Under the pieces are notes generated by a model. The model ran no database searches. It was not told the origin of the DNA and saw nothing but the letters and a program-made list of their open reading frames with translations. This document shows positions 1 to 7,262 of a DNA stretch of 36,326 nt, piece after piece. Source of the DNA: a candidate division WWE3 bacterium (lineage in GTDB: Bacteria; Patescibacteriota; WWE3; UBA101185; UBA10185); NCBI GenBank assembly GCA_012798315.1, contig JAAZNL010000032.1, positions 1 through 36,326 of the forward strand, read 5' to 3'. Each line of letters opens with the position of its first letter. The first letter of the stretch is position 1. Position numbers and translations under genes: made by a program.

Positions 1-1
1 A

Positions 2-31
2 GATTTACTAGACGAAGAAAACCTTGAATAA
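2..31 (+). CDS. C-terminal end of an upstream gene (partial)
   Basis: Reading from base 2 gives an acidic tail (DLLDEENLE) closed by TAA at 29-31, which looks like the charged C-terminus of a protein that begins before the window. It is too short to assign a product. The call rests only on frame and composition. Confidence 0.35.
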   Translation, partial: DLLDEENLE

Positions 32-65
32 TCCTTAGAAGCATTGTATTTTGATCTAGTTCTAC

Positions 66-141
66 GGGCGATTAGCTCAATTGGCAGAGCAAGCGTCTTA
101 TACACGCTAGGTTCCTGGTTCGATCCCAGGATCGCCCACCA
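66..141 (+). tRNA. tRNA-Ile (anticodon UAU), CCA encoded
   Basis: A complete cloverleaf can be drawn. The acceptor GGGCGAT pairs with ATCGCCC, the D stem is GCTC/GAGC, the anticodon stem AGCGT/ACGCT closes the loop CTTATAC, and the T stem CCTGG/CCAGG closes the loop TTCGATC. Discriminator A and a genomic CCA follow. Loop positions 34-36 read TAT, so the tRNA should read AUA (and perhaps other AUN) codons. Most bacteria instead read AUA with a CAU tRNA carrying lysidine. The integrase gene ends 14 bp downstream on the other strand. Confidence 0.93.
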
Positions 142-154
142 GAACACTACTGTT

Positions 155-1030
155 TTACAAAACACCCAATTCTGTCTTTTCTTCGGTTGTAACCTTTTCG
201 ATATATTCCAAATATCTTTCGGTTGTGGATATTCTTTTATGTCCGGCAATTTTAGAAATGTGAATAATACTTACGCCCGCGGCTAAGTGATGCGCGACAA
301 ATGTGTGTCTTAGGTCATTTACTTTGGCGTTTTCTACACCCGCAAGTTTGAAATATCTATTCACGGTAGATCTGATATTTCTAACTAATAAAGGTTTTCC
401 GGTTTTAGTAATAAACAAATGTTTAGCATTGTCCAATTTTGGTCTGTCTGTTTCCATATACTTGTTAACAGCTTCAACAACAGCCTTATTTAGAGGAATA
501 TTTCTGGAATCCCTGTTGTTTTTCTTAGGAATAAACAAATTTCCTGTTTCGCCCTCAATTTTAAGATCTTCTGTCTTCAAATCGGCTAATTCCGAAATGG
601 TAATTCCGGTTTGGAGCAACACTTCTACCATGGCATAGCTTCTTGCGTCGTCGCGTGTAGCATCTCTTAAGGCTCGGTATTCTAATCTGGATAGAATTCT
701 GGGAGCTTTTAGATCTACTTTCGGGTGTTTTAAGTAATCAGCAATGTTTTCTTTAATATGTCCAAGACTGTGTAAATACTTAAAAAACGTTTTTGTAGCG
801 TTAGTTTTTCTTGATACGGATTTGGGGGTATAGTTTTCTTTGGTTAGCTTTTGCATAAATTCTTCTAAATGATGCAATTCGACCTGTGAAACCAAATCTA
901 TACCTTCCTTTGCCAGGTGGTCCATTAACTGCTCAATATCCTTGCTGTAGGCAATAAGCGTTGCGCTTGATTTACCCTGACTTCCAAGGTGCTCTATAAA
1001 GTCTTCATGTGCCTGTTGTATTTTTATCAT
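155..1030 (-). CDS. XerC/D-like tyrosine recombinase with altered active site
   Basis: This 291-residue protein has the usual layout: an N-terminal SAM-like core-binding domain (about residues 1-95) and a C-terminal catalytic domain. Family motifs are visible as LRHTF, then IAGHKRISTTERY with the nucleophilic Tyr. Two catalytic positions differ. The first catalytic Arg (normally TGxRxSE) is Thr in TGITISE, and the His of HxLR is Asn in NDLR. The reading frame is intact and the Tyr is kept. It may be a divergent Xer, a regulatory DNA-binding protein or a decaying integrase. It converges on tRNA-Ile, a classic integrase neighbour, but I see no attachment repeat or mobile-element cargo. Confidence 0.85.
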   Translation of the reverse strand: MIKIQQAHEDFIEHLGSQGKSSATLIAYSKDIEQLMDHLAKEGIDLVSQVELHHLEEFMQKLTKENYTPKSVSRKTNATKTFFKYLHSLGHIKENIADYLKHPKVDLKAPRILSRLEYRALRDATRDDARSYAMVEVLLQTGITISELADLKTEDLKIEGETGNLFIPKKNNRDSRNIPLNKAVVEAVNKYMETDRPKLDNAKHLFITKTGKPLLVRNIRSTVNRYFKLAGVENAKVNDLRHTFVAHHLAAGVSIIHISKIAGHKRISTTERYLEYIEKVTTEEKTELGVL

Positions 1031-1104
1031 ATTTAGTTGATTTGACGCGAAAATACTGTAAAAAGATGCCGCGCTAATTTCTATAGGCTAGTTTACCACT
1101 CGGG

Positions 1105-1133
1105 TTGAAAGGTGTCAATAATTCAAATACAAT
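1105..1133 (+). promoter_or_regulatory. Sigma-70-type promoter for the ftsB-like gene
   Basis: TTGAAA at 1105-1110 is followed by exactly 17 nt and TACAAT at 1128-1133. Transcription would begin at about the ATG at 1142, giving a leaderless mRNA. The GTG at 1112 used by the ORF track lies between the two boxes, so it would not be transcribed from this promoter. Confidence 0.7.
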
Positions 1134-1141
1134 CAATACAA

Positions 1142-1543
1142 ATGGCATTCTCTGTCCGTGGAAAATACATACTACTGTCAATTTTACTAATTCTAGCCTC
1201 AATAAACTTTACAAGGACTGCGTACGATATCCTGAAAAGCAGTAAAAGGCTTGATGACCTTGAGGAAGAGGTGTCCGGTTTGGATTCCAGAAAACAGCGT
1301 TTACAACAGGAAATTGAACGGAAGAAAACTCCGGAATATGTTGAAGAAAAGGCTAGAAACGAGCTAAATATGATAAAACCGGGTGAAAAAATAGTCGTTT
1401 TCGTAAATGATGCTTTGGGAAAAACCAGCAGTGCCCCTTCGTATGAAACCGCTAGTAGTAACGTTCTTTCGGCAACGGATACCGTAGCGACAAAGAAATC
1501 CCCGAATTTGCTGCAGTGGTATAGACTGTTTTTTGACAAATGA
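1142..1543 (+). CDS. FtsB/DivIC-like septum formation initiator protein
   Basis: The protein (133 residues from this start) has a short N-terminus, one membrane segment (about residues 8-26, YILLSILLILASINF) and then a coiled coil rich in Leu, Glu and Lys. The family ending TPEYVEEKARNELNMIKPGE follows. The layout is that of DivIC/FtsB, bitopic proteins that bridge the division complex (FtsL/FtsQ partners) outside the membrane. A Ser/Thr-rich tail of about 45 residues follows. The ATG at 1142 is preferred over the GTG at 1112 because a TTGAAA-N17-TACAAT promoter places the transcript start there. Whether it is FtsB or DivIC cannot be told by eye. Confidence 0.82.
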   Translation: MAFSVRGKYILLSILLILASINFTRTAYDILKSSKRLDDLEEEVSGLDSRKQRLQQEIERKKTPEYVEEKARNELNMIKPGEKIVVFVNDALGKTSSAPSYETASSNVLSATDTVATKKSPNLLQWYRLFFDK

Positions 1544-1587
1544 TAACCACTCTGTTAGATTTTGTTAGCTAGAAACCGCGCAATTGA

Positions 1588-1661
1588 CGCGGGGTGGAGG
1601 AATGGCACCTCGTCAGGCTCATAATCTGAAGGTCCCGGTTCGAATCCGGGCCCCGCAACCA
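1588..1661 (+). tRNA. Initiator tRNA-fMet (CAU), CCA encoded
   Basis: The acceptor CGCGGGG faces CCCCGCA, so the first pair is the C1xA72 mismatch that marks bacterial initiator tRNA. The anticodon loop is CTCATAA (CAU). The T arm CCCGG-TTCGAAT-CCGGG is canonical, with a genomic ACCA end. Only two G pairs remain at the bottom of the anticodon stem, one of them G-U, instead of the usual three G-C pairs. The D loop is short (AATGGCA). Confidence 0.92.
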
Positions 1662-1696
1662 AAAAGCAGTATCTAGTTCTTGATAAATCTTGCTTT

Positions 1697-1705
1697 TGTT
1701 ATAAT
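1697..1705 (+). promoter_or_regulatory. Extended -10 promoter upstream of the hairpin array and tRNA-Met
   Basis: TGTTATAAT is an extended -10 element (TGn plus a consensus TATAAT). No good -35 lies at 17 nt; TTGATA at 1680-1685 is only 14 nt away. A transcript starting near 1712 would include all three mini-hairpins and the tRNA. Confidence 0.5.
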
Positions 1706-1732
1706 ATTTTCCAGTCAGTAAACGATATAGAA

Positions 1733-1847
1733 GCCAATGAGGCGTTACACGCCCATTGTCACTCACTTCGTTCGTGCCAATGTGTTGCTTTTGCAACCAT
1801 TGGCCTTCGTAGCACTCAGGCCAATGTACCGCTTCGCGGTCATAGGC
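1733..1847 (+). repeat. Three tandem mini-hairpins carrying the acceptor stem of the next tRNA
   Basis: Units begin with GCCAATG at 1733, 1776 and 1820, and the tRNA begins with the same heptamer at 1854 (spacing 43, 44 and 34 nt). Each unit has the outer 7-mer, one unpaired base, a 5-bp stem and a 3-4 nt loop. The inner stems are GGCGT/ACGCC, GTTGC/GCAAC and ACCGC/GCGGT. Unit 2 (1776-1804) closes perfectly with CATTGGC, unit 3 with CATAGGC (one mismatch) and unit 1 less well (CATTG, then TC). The inner stems differ in sequence yet stay complementary, which argues for selection on RNA structure. None carries CCA. Partial repeats (CACTCA, CTTCGT) lie between units 1 and 2 and between 2 and 3. 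Confidence 0.75.
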
Positions 1848-1853
1848 TAGTAA

Positions 1854-1928
1854 GCCAATGTAGCTCAATGGTAGAGCGGGCGTTTCATAAGCGCTAGGTC
1901 GGTGGTCCGATTCCACCCATTGGCACCA
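1854..1928 (+). tRNA. tRNA-Met (CAU), probably elongator; CCA encoded
   Basis: The acceptor GCCAATG/CATTGGC, D stem GCTC/GAGC, anticodon loop TTCATAA and T stem GGTGG/CCACC can all be drawn, with discriminator A and a genomic CCA. The C-A-U anticodon could mean elongator Met or Ile2. Met is favoured because a UAU tRNA-Ile is already present. Odd points: the T loop is TCCGATT, with C at position 55 where U is almost universal, and the anticodon stem has G-U pairs at both ends. Three hairpins with the same acceptor stem precede it. Confidence 0.82.
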
Positions 1929-1972
1929 GAAACTACCTTATTTTCCCTTTTCTAGTACAATTAACTTGATTT

Positions 1973-2998
1973 ATGAATACACATACAGGTAACAAAAAAA
2001 GAATACTAACCGGCGATAACGCCACAGGACGCCTTCATATAGGTCATTATGTCGGTTCCTTAGAAAACAGAGTGAAACTTCAGGAGGAATACGACACATT
2101 TATAATAATTGCTGATATGCACGCTTTTGCCTATCCCAAATACGTAGGTAATCCGGAAGCAATTGCGGATGCAGTATTACAGGTGGCTATAGACAATTTA
2201 GCCGTAGGACTAGATCCCAATAAATCAGTCATTTTTGCGGAATCAGCTGTGCCGGAAATATACGAGCTATCGACAATATTTAGTATGCTTGTCTCTCATA
2301 ACAGAGCTTTAAGAAACCCAACTTTAAAAGAAGAAATAAAAGTTAAAGAAATGGGAGATAATTATTCTCTTGGTTTTATAAACTTTCCGATTTTACAAGT
2401 GGCTGACATTTTAAGCGTTCGTGCCGACTTAGTACCAGTTGGTGAGGACCAGTTGCCTCATGTAGAGCTTACTGCAGAGATAGCAAAACGTTTTAACAGT
2501 ATTTATGGTGAATTTTTTACGGAACCCAAACCTTTAGTCGGTAGAGTTAAAAGGTTAGTTGGTTTAGATGGTGCGGCAAAAATGACCAAGACATTAGGCA
2601 ATACTATTTATTTGGGAGAAGATGAAAAATCGTTGAAACAAAAAATTATGAGTATGTATACAGATCCAACGCGTATTCATCCTACTGATCCGGGTAATGT
2701 TGAAGGAAATCCTGTGTTTATTTACCACGACGCGTTTAACCCGGATAAAGAAGAAGTTGCCGAGTTAAAAGACAGGTATAAAAAGGGCGCTGTGGGTGAC
2801 GTAGAAGTTAAAGAAAAACTGTTTATTGTATTAAAAGATATTCTAATGCCTATTAGGGAGAAACGCGCGTATTATGAAACTCATATTGACGAAGTGAAAG
2901 ATATTTTAAATAGAGGAGTAATTACTACACGGGACGAGGCTTCTGAAACCCTCGACAAAGTTAAGTCGTTAATGAAGCTAGATAAGTTTAGGATATAA
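1973..2998 (+). CDS. trpS: Tryptophanyl-tRNA synthetase
   Basis: This class I synthetase charges tRNA-Trp from Trp and ATP in the cytoplasm. At 341 residues it has the usual bacterial length. The HIGH motif is visible at about residues 20-27 (GRLHIGHY). The KMSKS loop is KMTKT at about 203-207, with the usual LVGLDG lead-in. The phrases LQVADIL and VPVGEDQLPHVE are also typical. A TACAAT box 11 nt before the ATG suggests a very short leader. ftsH follows after 16 bp on the same strand, so the two are probably co-transcribed. Confidence 0.96.
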   Translation: MNTHTGNKKRILTGDNATGRLHIGHYVGSLENRVKLQEEYDTFIIIADMHAFAYPKYVGNPEAIADAVLQVAIDNLAVGLDPNKSVIFAESAVPEIYELSTIFSMLVSHNRALRNPTLKEEIKVKEMGDNYSLGFINFPILQVADILSVRADLVPVGEDQLPHVELTAEIAKRFNSIYGEFFTEPKPLVGRVKRLVGLDGAAKMTKTLGNTIYLGEDEKSLKQKIMSMYTDPTRIHPTDPGNVEGNPVFIYHDAFNPDKEEVAELKDRYKKGAVGDVEVKEKLFIVLKDILMPIREKRAYYETHIDEVKDILNRGVITTRDEASETLDKVKSLMKLDKFRI

Positions 2999-3014
2999 TT
3001 GTTGAACAAAAAAT

Positions 3015-4859
3015 ATGACACCAACTACTAATAATAAAGATAAAAAAAGAAAAATGATTCCTATAGCTACCAAGCCAAAAAACGTATTTAGCAATATCTT
3101 CTTTTATATTTTTCTGCTTTTTGGTTTGATGATGATTGTTAATTTCTTCAGTTCCGGTGTTGACGGAGAAGAAGTTCCGATTAACAAGGTCTTAAGTTAT
3201 ATTAATGATGAAAAAGTTCAAAACATTGTTGTTGCCGGAGATACAATAGAGGTTTTATTAAAAGATGGTACAAAACTAGTTTCCCAAAAAGAATCAGGTG
3301 TTTCTTTTGACGAAATGTTGTCCAACGGCAATGTTGATATATCCAAAGTTGCAGGTGAAGTTAAAGTTGAACATCGTATTACGGTCGATCAAATATTAAC
3401 TCCAATCCTAATGTTCGGTTTTCCCCTTTTTATTTTGTTTATGATTTTTAGACAAATGAAGGGCGCAAACGGAGATATTCTTTCGTTTGGAAGATCCCGA
3501 GCTAAGGTTTTTGATAAAGGAAAAGCTAAAGTGACGTTTAATGATGTAGCCGGCAATGATGAAGCCAAAAGAGAAATGATGGAGATCGTAGATTTTCTTA
3601 AGAATCCTCAGAAATATAGAAAATTAGGCGCGCGAATTCCGAAGGGTGTTTTATTAGTCGGCCCTTCAGGTGTCGGCAAAACCTTATTGGCCAGAGCAAT
3701 TGCGGGTGAGGCAAACGTTCCGTTTTATAGCGCAGCAGGAAGTGAGTTTATGGAAATGCTCGTTGGTGTAGGCTCCTCAAGAGTTCGCGATTTATTTAGG
3801 ATGGCACGAGAGAGTCAGCCCAGTTTAATTTTTGTTGATGAAATAGATGCCATCGGAAGACAAAGAGGTATGGGTATTGGCGGAGGGCATGACGAACGGG
3901 AACAGACGTTAAATCAAATATTAATTGAAATGGACGGATTCGATACCAGAACGGATGTTATTGTTTTGGCCGCAACTAATAGGCCTGACATGCTGGATCC
4001 TGCTTTAATTCGTCCGGGCAGGTTTGATAGAAGAATTTCTATCCCATTGCCCGATTTAAGAGACCGCGCGGAAATCATTAAAATACATATGCGCGGCAAG
4101 CCAATAGCAGAAGATGTCGTGGTTGAGAAAATAGCTAAAAAAACCGTAGGGTTTAGCGGAGCTGATATTGAAAACATGCTCAACGAGGCCGCAATTTTAG
4201 CAGCAAGGTCCAACAAAGATAAAATATCCTCAACAGATATTGATGAAGCTGCGCTAAAAGTTACTCTTGGGTCGGAAAGAAAAACCTTACAAACAGATGA
4301 GGAAAAGAAGCTGGTAGCTTATCACGAAGGCGGTCACGCTTTAGTTTCCGCGTTCGTTCCTGATATGGACCCTGTGTCTCGCGTATCTATAACATCAAGA
4401 GGGGGTTCTTTAGGGCATACAAGTTTTCCGCCCGAAAGGGATAGATATAACGAAACCAAGACCAGACTTCTGTCGTTAATTTCAACTATGTTGGGCGGGC
4501 GCGCCGCAGAGGAAGTTGTTTTTAACGAACTTACTATCGGTGCGTCTGACGATATTGATAAGGCATCTAAAGTTGCAAGAAGGATGGTTATGGAGTTTGG
4601 TATGAGCAGCCTTGGACCGATAGCTTACGAAGGTAAAGAAAACGCGATGTGGCTCGCCAGGGAAATGGGAGAAGGCGCCGGTTACAGTCAGGAAGTTGCG
4701 GCAAAGATAGACACCGAGGTAAAGAAAATTATTGACGAATGTTACGCAAAATCCAAAGAAATTTTGGCAGAACATAGAAGCAAACTTGATACACTCGCCC
4801 AACTCTTATTAGAAAAAGAAACTATCTACGAGGATGAGTTCAAAAAAATATTGGGATAG
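3015..4859 (+). CDS. ftsH: ATP-dependent zinc metalloprotease FtsH
   Basis: FtsH is a membrane-bound AAA+ protease that degrades membrane and short-lived proteins. The 614-residue protein has a membrane segment near residues 25-46, an extracytoplasmic domain, and a second membrane segment near 128-147. The AAA module has Walker A GPSGVGKT (about 216-223), Walker [12 protein letters not shown] and the GRFDR second region of homology. The M41 peptidase has zinc motif HEGGH near 436-440 and a downstream Glu/Asp-rich ligand region. Walker A carries Ser and Val where GPPGTGKT is usual. The gene ends with tandem stops TAG-TAA. Confidence 0.97.
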   Translation: MTPTTNNKDKKRKMIPIATKPKNVFSNIFFYIFLLFGLMMIVNFFSSGVDGEEVPINKVLSYINDEKVQNIVVAGDTIEVLLKDGTKLVSQKESGVSFDEMLSNGNVDISKVAGEVKVEHRITVDQILTPILMFGFPLFILFMIFRQMKGANGDILSFGRSRAKVFDKGKAKVTFNDVAGNDEAKREMMEIVDFLKNPQKYRKLGARIPKGVLLVGPSGVGKTLLARAIAGEANVPFYSAAGSEFMEMLVGVGSSRVRDLFRMARESQPSLIFVDEIDAIGRQRGMGIGGGHDEREQTLNQILIEMDGFDTRTDVIVLAATNRPDMLDPALIRPGRFDRRISIPLPDLRDRAEIIKIHMRGKPIAEDVVVEKIAKKTVGFSGADIENMLNEAAILAARSNKDKISSTDIDEAALKVTLGSERKTLQTDEEKKLVAYHEGGHALVSAFVPDMDPVSRVSITSRGGSLGHTSFPPERDRYNETKTRLLSLISTMLGGRAAEEVVFNELTIGASDDIDKASKVARRMVMEFGMSSLGPIAYEGKENAMWLAREMGEGAGYSQEVAAKIDTEVKKIIDECYAKSKEILAEHRSKLDTLAQLLLEKETIYEDEFKKILG

Positions 4860-4878
4860 TAATATTTAGGAAAAACCT

Positions 4879-5676
4879 GTGGTTCAAAGTTTACTTCAAA
4901 ATAACCCTAAGTCGAAGGTTTTAAAACCGGGATATATTAATACCTACTCCGAGCTTAACACAAAGGAGCAACGTCAATTAGAATATAAAATCCGTTACAA
5001 AAGTGAAGTACCCTCCTGGGATGAAACCATGGTTTATTTATCTAACTATTTTAGAGAATATGCTGTAGACAATTGTGTAGTTTTAGATGCTGGCTGCGGA
5101 AACGGAAATTACGTTATTGATGAAAACAGAAAAAAAATTTCGTGGGCCGTAGGAATAGATGCCGCTGAAGAACATATTTCTAAGAATATTTGTTTGGACG
5201 AAAAACATATAGGTGATTTGACCTCCTTGCCTTTTGAAAATGAAAGTTTTGATGTAGTGATTAGTCTTTGGGTGTTGGAGCATCTTGCGTTTCCTTCCAA
5301 GGTTTTTGGTGAAATTCACAGGGTATTAAAACACGGCGGTTTGTTTATGTTTGCTACGCCGAATAAAAACTATTTGCCTTTAGTTATTACAAAAATGCTT
5401 GGAAATTCGGGATTAAATAATTTTGTAAACCAAAGACTTTACGGGAGAAAAGAAGAAGACATTTTTAAAACACTTTATTTGGCTAATACTAAAAAATCGA
5501 TTTGGGCGTTAAGCGACTCCTTTTATATAAAAGAGTTGCGTTACAATTTCGACCCTTCATATACTTCATTTAATAATATAACATATGCCACAACAAAAAT
5601 ATTGGCGGATGTTACCCATTCTCTAGGTTTAACTTTTTGGGATGCGCATATAGTTGGAGTTTTAGAAAAAAGATAA
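4879..5676 (+). CDS. Class I SAM-dependent methyltransferase, substrate unknown
   Basis: A Methyltransf_11-type Rossmann fold is indicated by motif I VLDAGCGNGNY (about residues 68-78), the acidic strand-2 end GIDAAEEH, DVVISLWVLEHL, and the post-motif GGLFMFATPN. The start is GTG; no Met lies close inside the frame before conserved sequence begins, so GTG is retained. The substrate cannot be read. The N-terminal 45 residues are charged and outside the core fold. The next gene starts 5 bp after the stop, so the two are probably co-transcribed. Confidence 0.82.
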   Translation: MVQSLLQNNPKSKVLKPGYINTYSELNTKEQRQLEYKIRYKSEVPSWDETMVYLSNYFREYAVDNCVVLDAGCGNGNYVIDENRKKISWAVGIDAAEEHISKNICLDEKHIGDLTSLPFENESFDVVISLWVLEHLAFPSKVFGEIHRVLKHGGLFMFATPNKNYLPLVITKMLGNSGLNNFVNQRLYGRKEEDIFKTLYLANTKKSIWALSDSFYIKELRYNFDPSYTSFNNITYATTKILADVTHSLGLTFWDAHIVGVLEKR

Positions 5677-5681
5677 AAAAT

Positions 5682-6608
5682 ATGGAAAAAATAATTTTAA
5701 TTGACACGTTTAACTTTTTACATAGAGCCTACCACGCCCTTCCGAATACTTTTAGGAGCCCTGATGGGGAACCTACAAACGCTGTGTATGGCGTCACATC
5801 TATGCTGATTAATCTTTTTTCTGAGGTAAAACCAAATTATGTAGTTGCAGCATTAGACATGCAGGAAGCCACTTTTAGAATTGAAGATTTCACGGGGTAT
5901 AAGGCACAAAGAAAACCCATGGAAGAAGACTTATCTTCGCAAATACCAAAGGTTATAGAGATAATGGAAGCTTTCGGTATTAAAATTGTGGGGGTTAACG
6001 GCTACGAAGCCGACGATGTAATTGCAACCGTAGCAAAAACTTATGAACACAATTACGAGATTGTTATTGTGTCCAATGACCGTGATCTGTGGCAATTGGC
6101 ATCGGATACGGTAAGTATTATGCTCCCAAATACAAAAGGTGCTGTTGAATGGCTTGGGCCCAAAGAAGTATTGGCCCGTTTCGGGTTTCCCCCAAGTAAA
6201 ATTGCTGACTATAAAGGTCTTCGCGGTGACCCCAGCGACAATATTCCCGGCGTGTATGGCATTGGTGAAAAAACAGCCACTGATTTAATAAAAAAATACG
6301 GTAGTTTAGAAGAAATATACAAAAATGTAGAAAAAATTGAACAACATTCTCTTAAAGAGAAATTAATTAATAGTTACGAACAGGCAGTAATGAGCAAAAA
6401 GCTCGCATGTTTAATAATGGATGTACCTTTTCAGCTGGATATTAAGGACGCCAGATATAAAACCCTTAATAAATTACAAGTTAAAGAAGTTTTAGAAAAA
6501 TACAATTTTAAATCATTAATCCGAAGGTTAGGCTTTGATGATGATTCTTCTTTGAAGAGAAACGCAAAAACAAATGAAGTAAATAAGGACCAACTGGCTC
6601 TTTTTTAA
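5682..6608 (+). CDS. Stand-alone 5'-3' exonuclease (PolA 5'-nuclease family)
   Basis: This 308-residue protein matches the flap-endonuclease domain at the N-terminus of DNA polymerase I, but no polymerase part follows. Metal-binding motifs are LIDTFNFLHRAYHAL at the N-terminus, YEADDVIA (about 108-115) and SNDRDLWQL (about 131-139). The helix-hairpin-helix region is GDPSDNIPGVYGIGEKTA (about 182-199). The expected role is removal of RNA primers and 5' flaps. The ATG at 5682 is chosen over the longer ORF at 5637, which overlaps the methyltransferase and adds residues unlike the family. Confidence 0.92.
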   Translation: MEKIILIDTFNFLHRAYHALPNTFRSPDGEPTNAVYGVTSMLINLFSEVKPNYVVAALDMQEATFRIEDFTGYKAQRKPMEEDLSSQIPKVIEIMEAFGIKIVGVNGYEADDVIATVAKTYEHNYEIVIVSNDRDLWQLASDTVSIMLPNTKGAVEWLGPKEVLARFGFPPSKIADYKGLRGDPSDNIPGVYGIGEKTATDLIKKYGSLEEIYKNVEKIEQHSLKEKLINSYEQAVMSKKLACLIMDVPFQLDIKDARYKTLNKLQVKEVLEKYNFKSLIRRLGFDDDSSLKRNAKTNEVNKDQLALF

Positions 6609-6614
6609 ATCAAG

Positions 6615-6620
6615 TATAAT
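6615..6620 (+). promoter_or_regulatory. -10 box for nth, leaderless start
   Basis: A consensus TATAAT sits exactly 6 nt before the nth ATG at 6627, so the transcript should begin at or within a base of the start codon. No clear -35 box was found in the preceding gene. Confidence 0.55.
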
Positions 6621-6626
6621 AACGTT

Positions 6627-7262
6627 ATGGTCGATTCAAGGATTTTACAAATAGCCGAGTTACTAAAGAAGGAATATCCAAATCCAAAAACAGAATTAAT
6701 TCACAAGAACGAATACCAGCTTGCTGTTGCCGTAATGCTGTCCGCTCAAACTACTGACAAAAAAGTCAACCAGATTACTCCGGCGTTTTTTTCAAAATAC
6801 CCAAATTGGGAGTCGTTGGCTAATGCAAATCTTACAGAAGTTCAAAATGCGATCCACGGCGTAAATTTTCACCTTGGCAAAGCCGATAGATTAATTAAAG
6901 CCGGGAAAGTTGTAGAAGCTCTGTATGGTGGCGAGCTGCCAAAACACTTTGAAGATTTAATAAAAATACCCGGAATTGCCCGCAAAAGCTGTAACGTAAT
7001 TATGCAGGAACTTTGGGGCATTGCCGAAGGTATTGTAGTTGATACACATGTTACGCGTGTTTCTCAAAGATTAGGCTTAACTACAAATACCGATCCAGTA
7101 AAGATCGAGAGGGATCTAATGTCATTGTTGCCAAAAGAATACTGGCGTAATTTTTCGGGAGCTGTGGTTCTTCACGGCCGCTATATTTGTACCGCACGCA
7201 AGCCCAAATGCGAAAAATGTGTACTAAATAAAATATGCCCCTCTGCTTTTAAGTGTGACTAG
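6627..7262 (+). CDS. nth: Endonuclease III (DNA glycosylase/AP lyase)
   Basis: Nth removes oxidised pyrimidines and nicks abasic sites. At 211 residues it has the family length. The helix-hairpin-helix is IPGIARKSCNVI, with the catalytic Lys near residue 117, and the catalytic Asp is in VDTHVTR near 139. The 4Fe-4S cluster cysteines follow the C-x6-C-x2-C-x5-C pattern at the C-terminus. ARKSC replaces the common GRKTA. The stop TAG overlaps the stop of the convergent downstream gene in one CTAG palindrome. Confidence 0.96.
   Translation: MVDSRILQIAELLKKEYPNPKTELIHKNEYQLAVAVMLSAQTTDKKVNQITPAFFSKYPNWESLANANLTEVQNAIHGVNFHLGKADRLIKAGKVVEALYGGELPKHFEDLIKIPGIARKSCNVIMQELWGIAEGIVVDTHVTRVSQRLGLTTNTDPVKIERDLMSLLPKEYWRNFSGAVVLHGRYICTARKPKCEKCVLNKICPSAFKCD

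Noticed and set aside
66-1030. Possible integrated mobile element (tRNA plus tyrosine recombinase)
   Set aside because: No copy of the tRNA 3' end that could be the second attachment site was noticed downstream, and the neighbouring genes are housekeeping (ftsB-like, trpS, ftsH).
1569-1916. Minus-strand ORF of 115 residues
   Set aside because: It runs antisense through two tRNA genes and the hairpin array and has no protein-like pattern.
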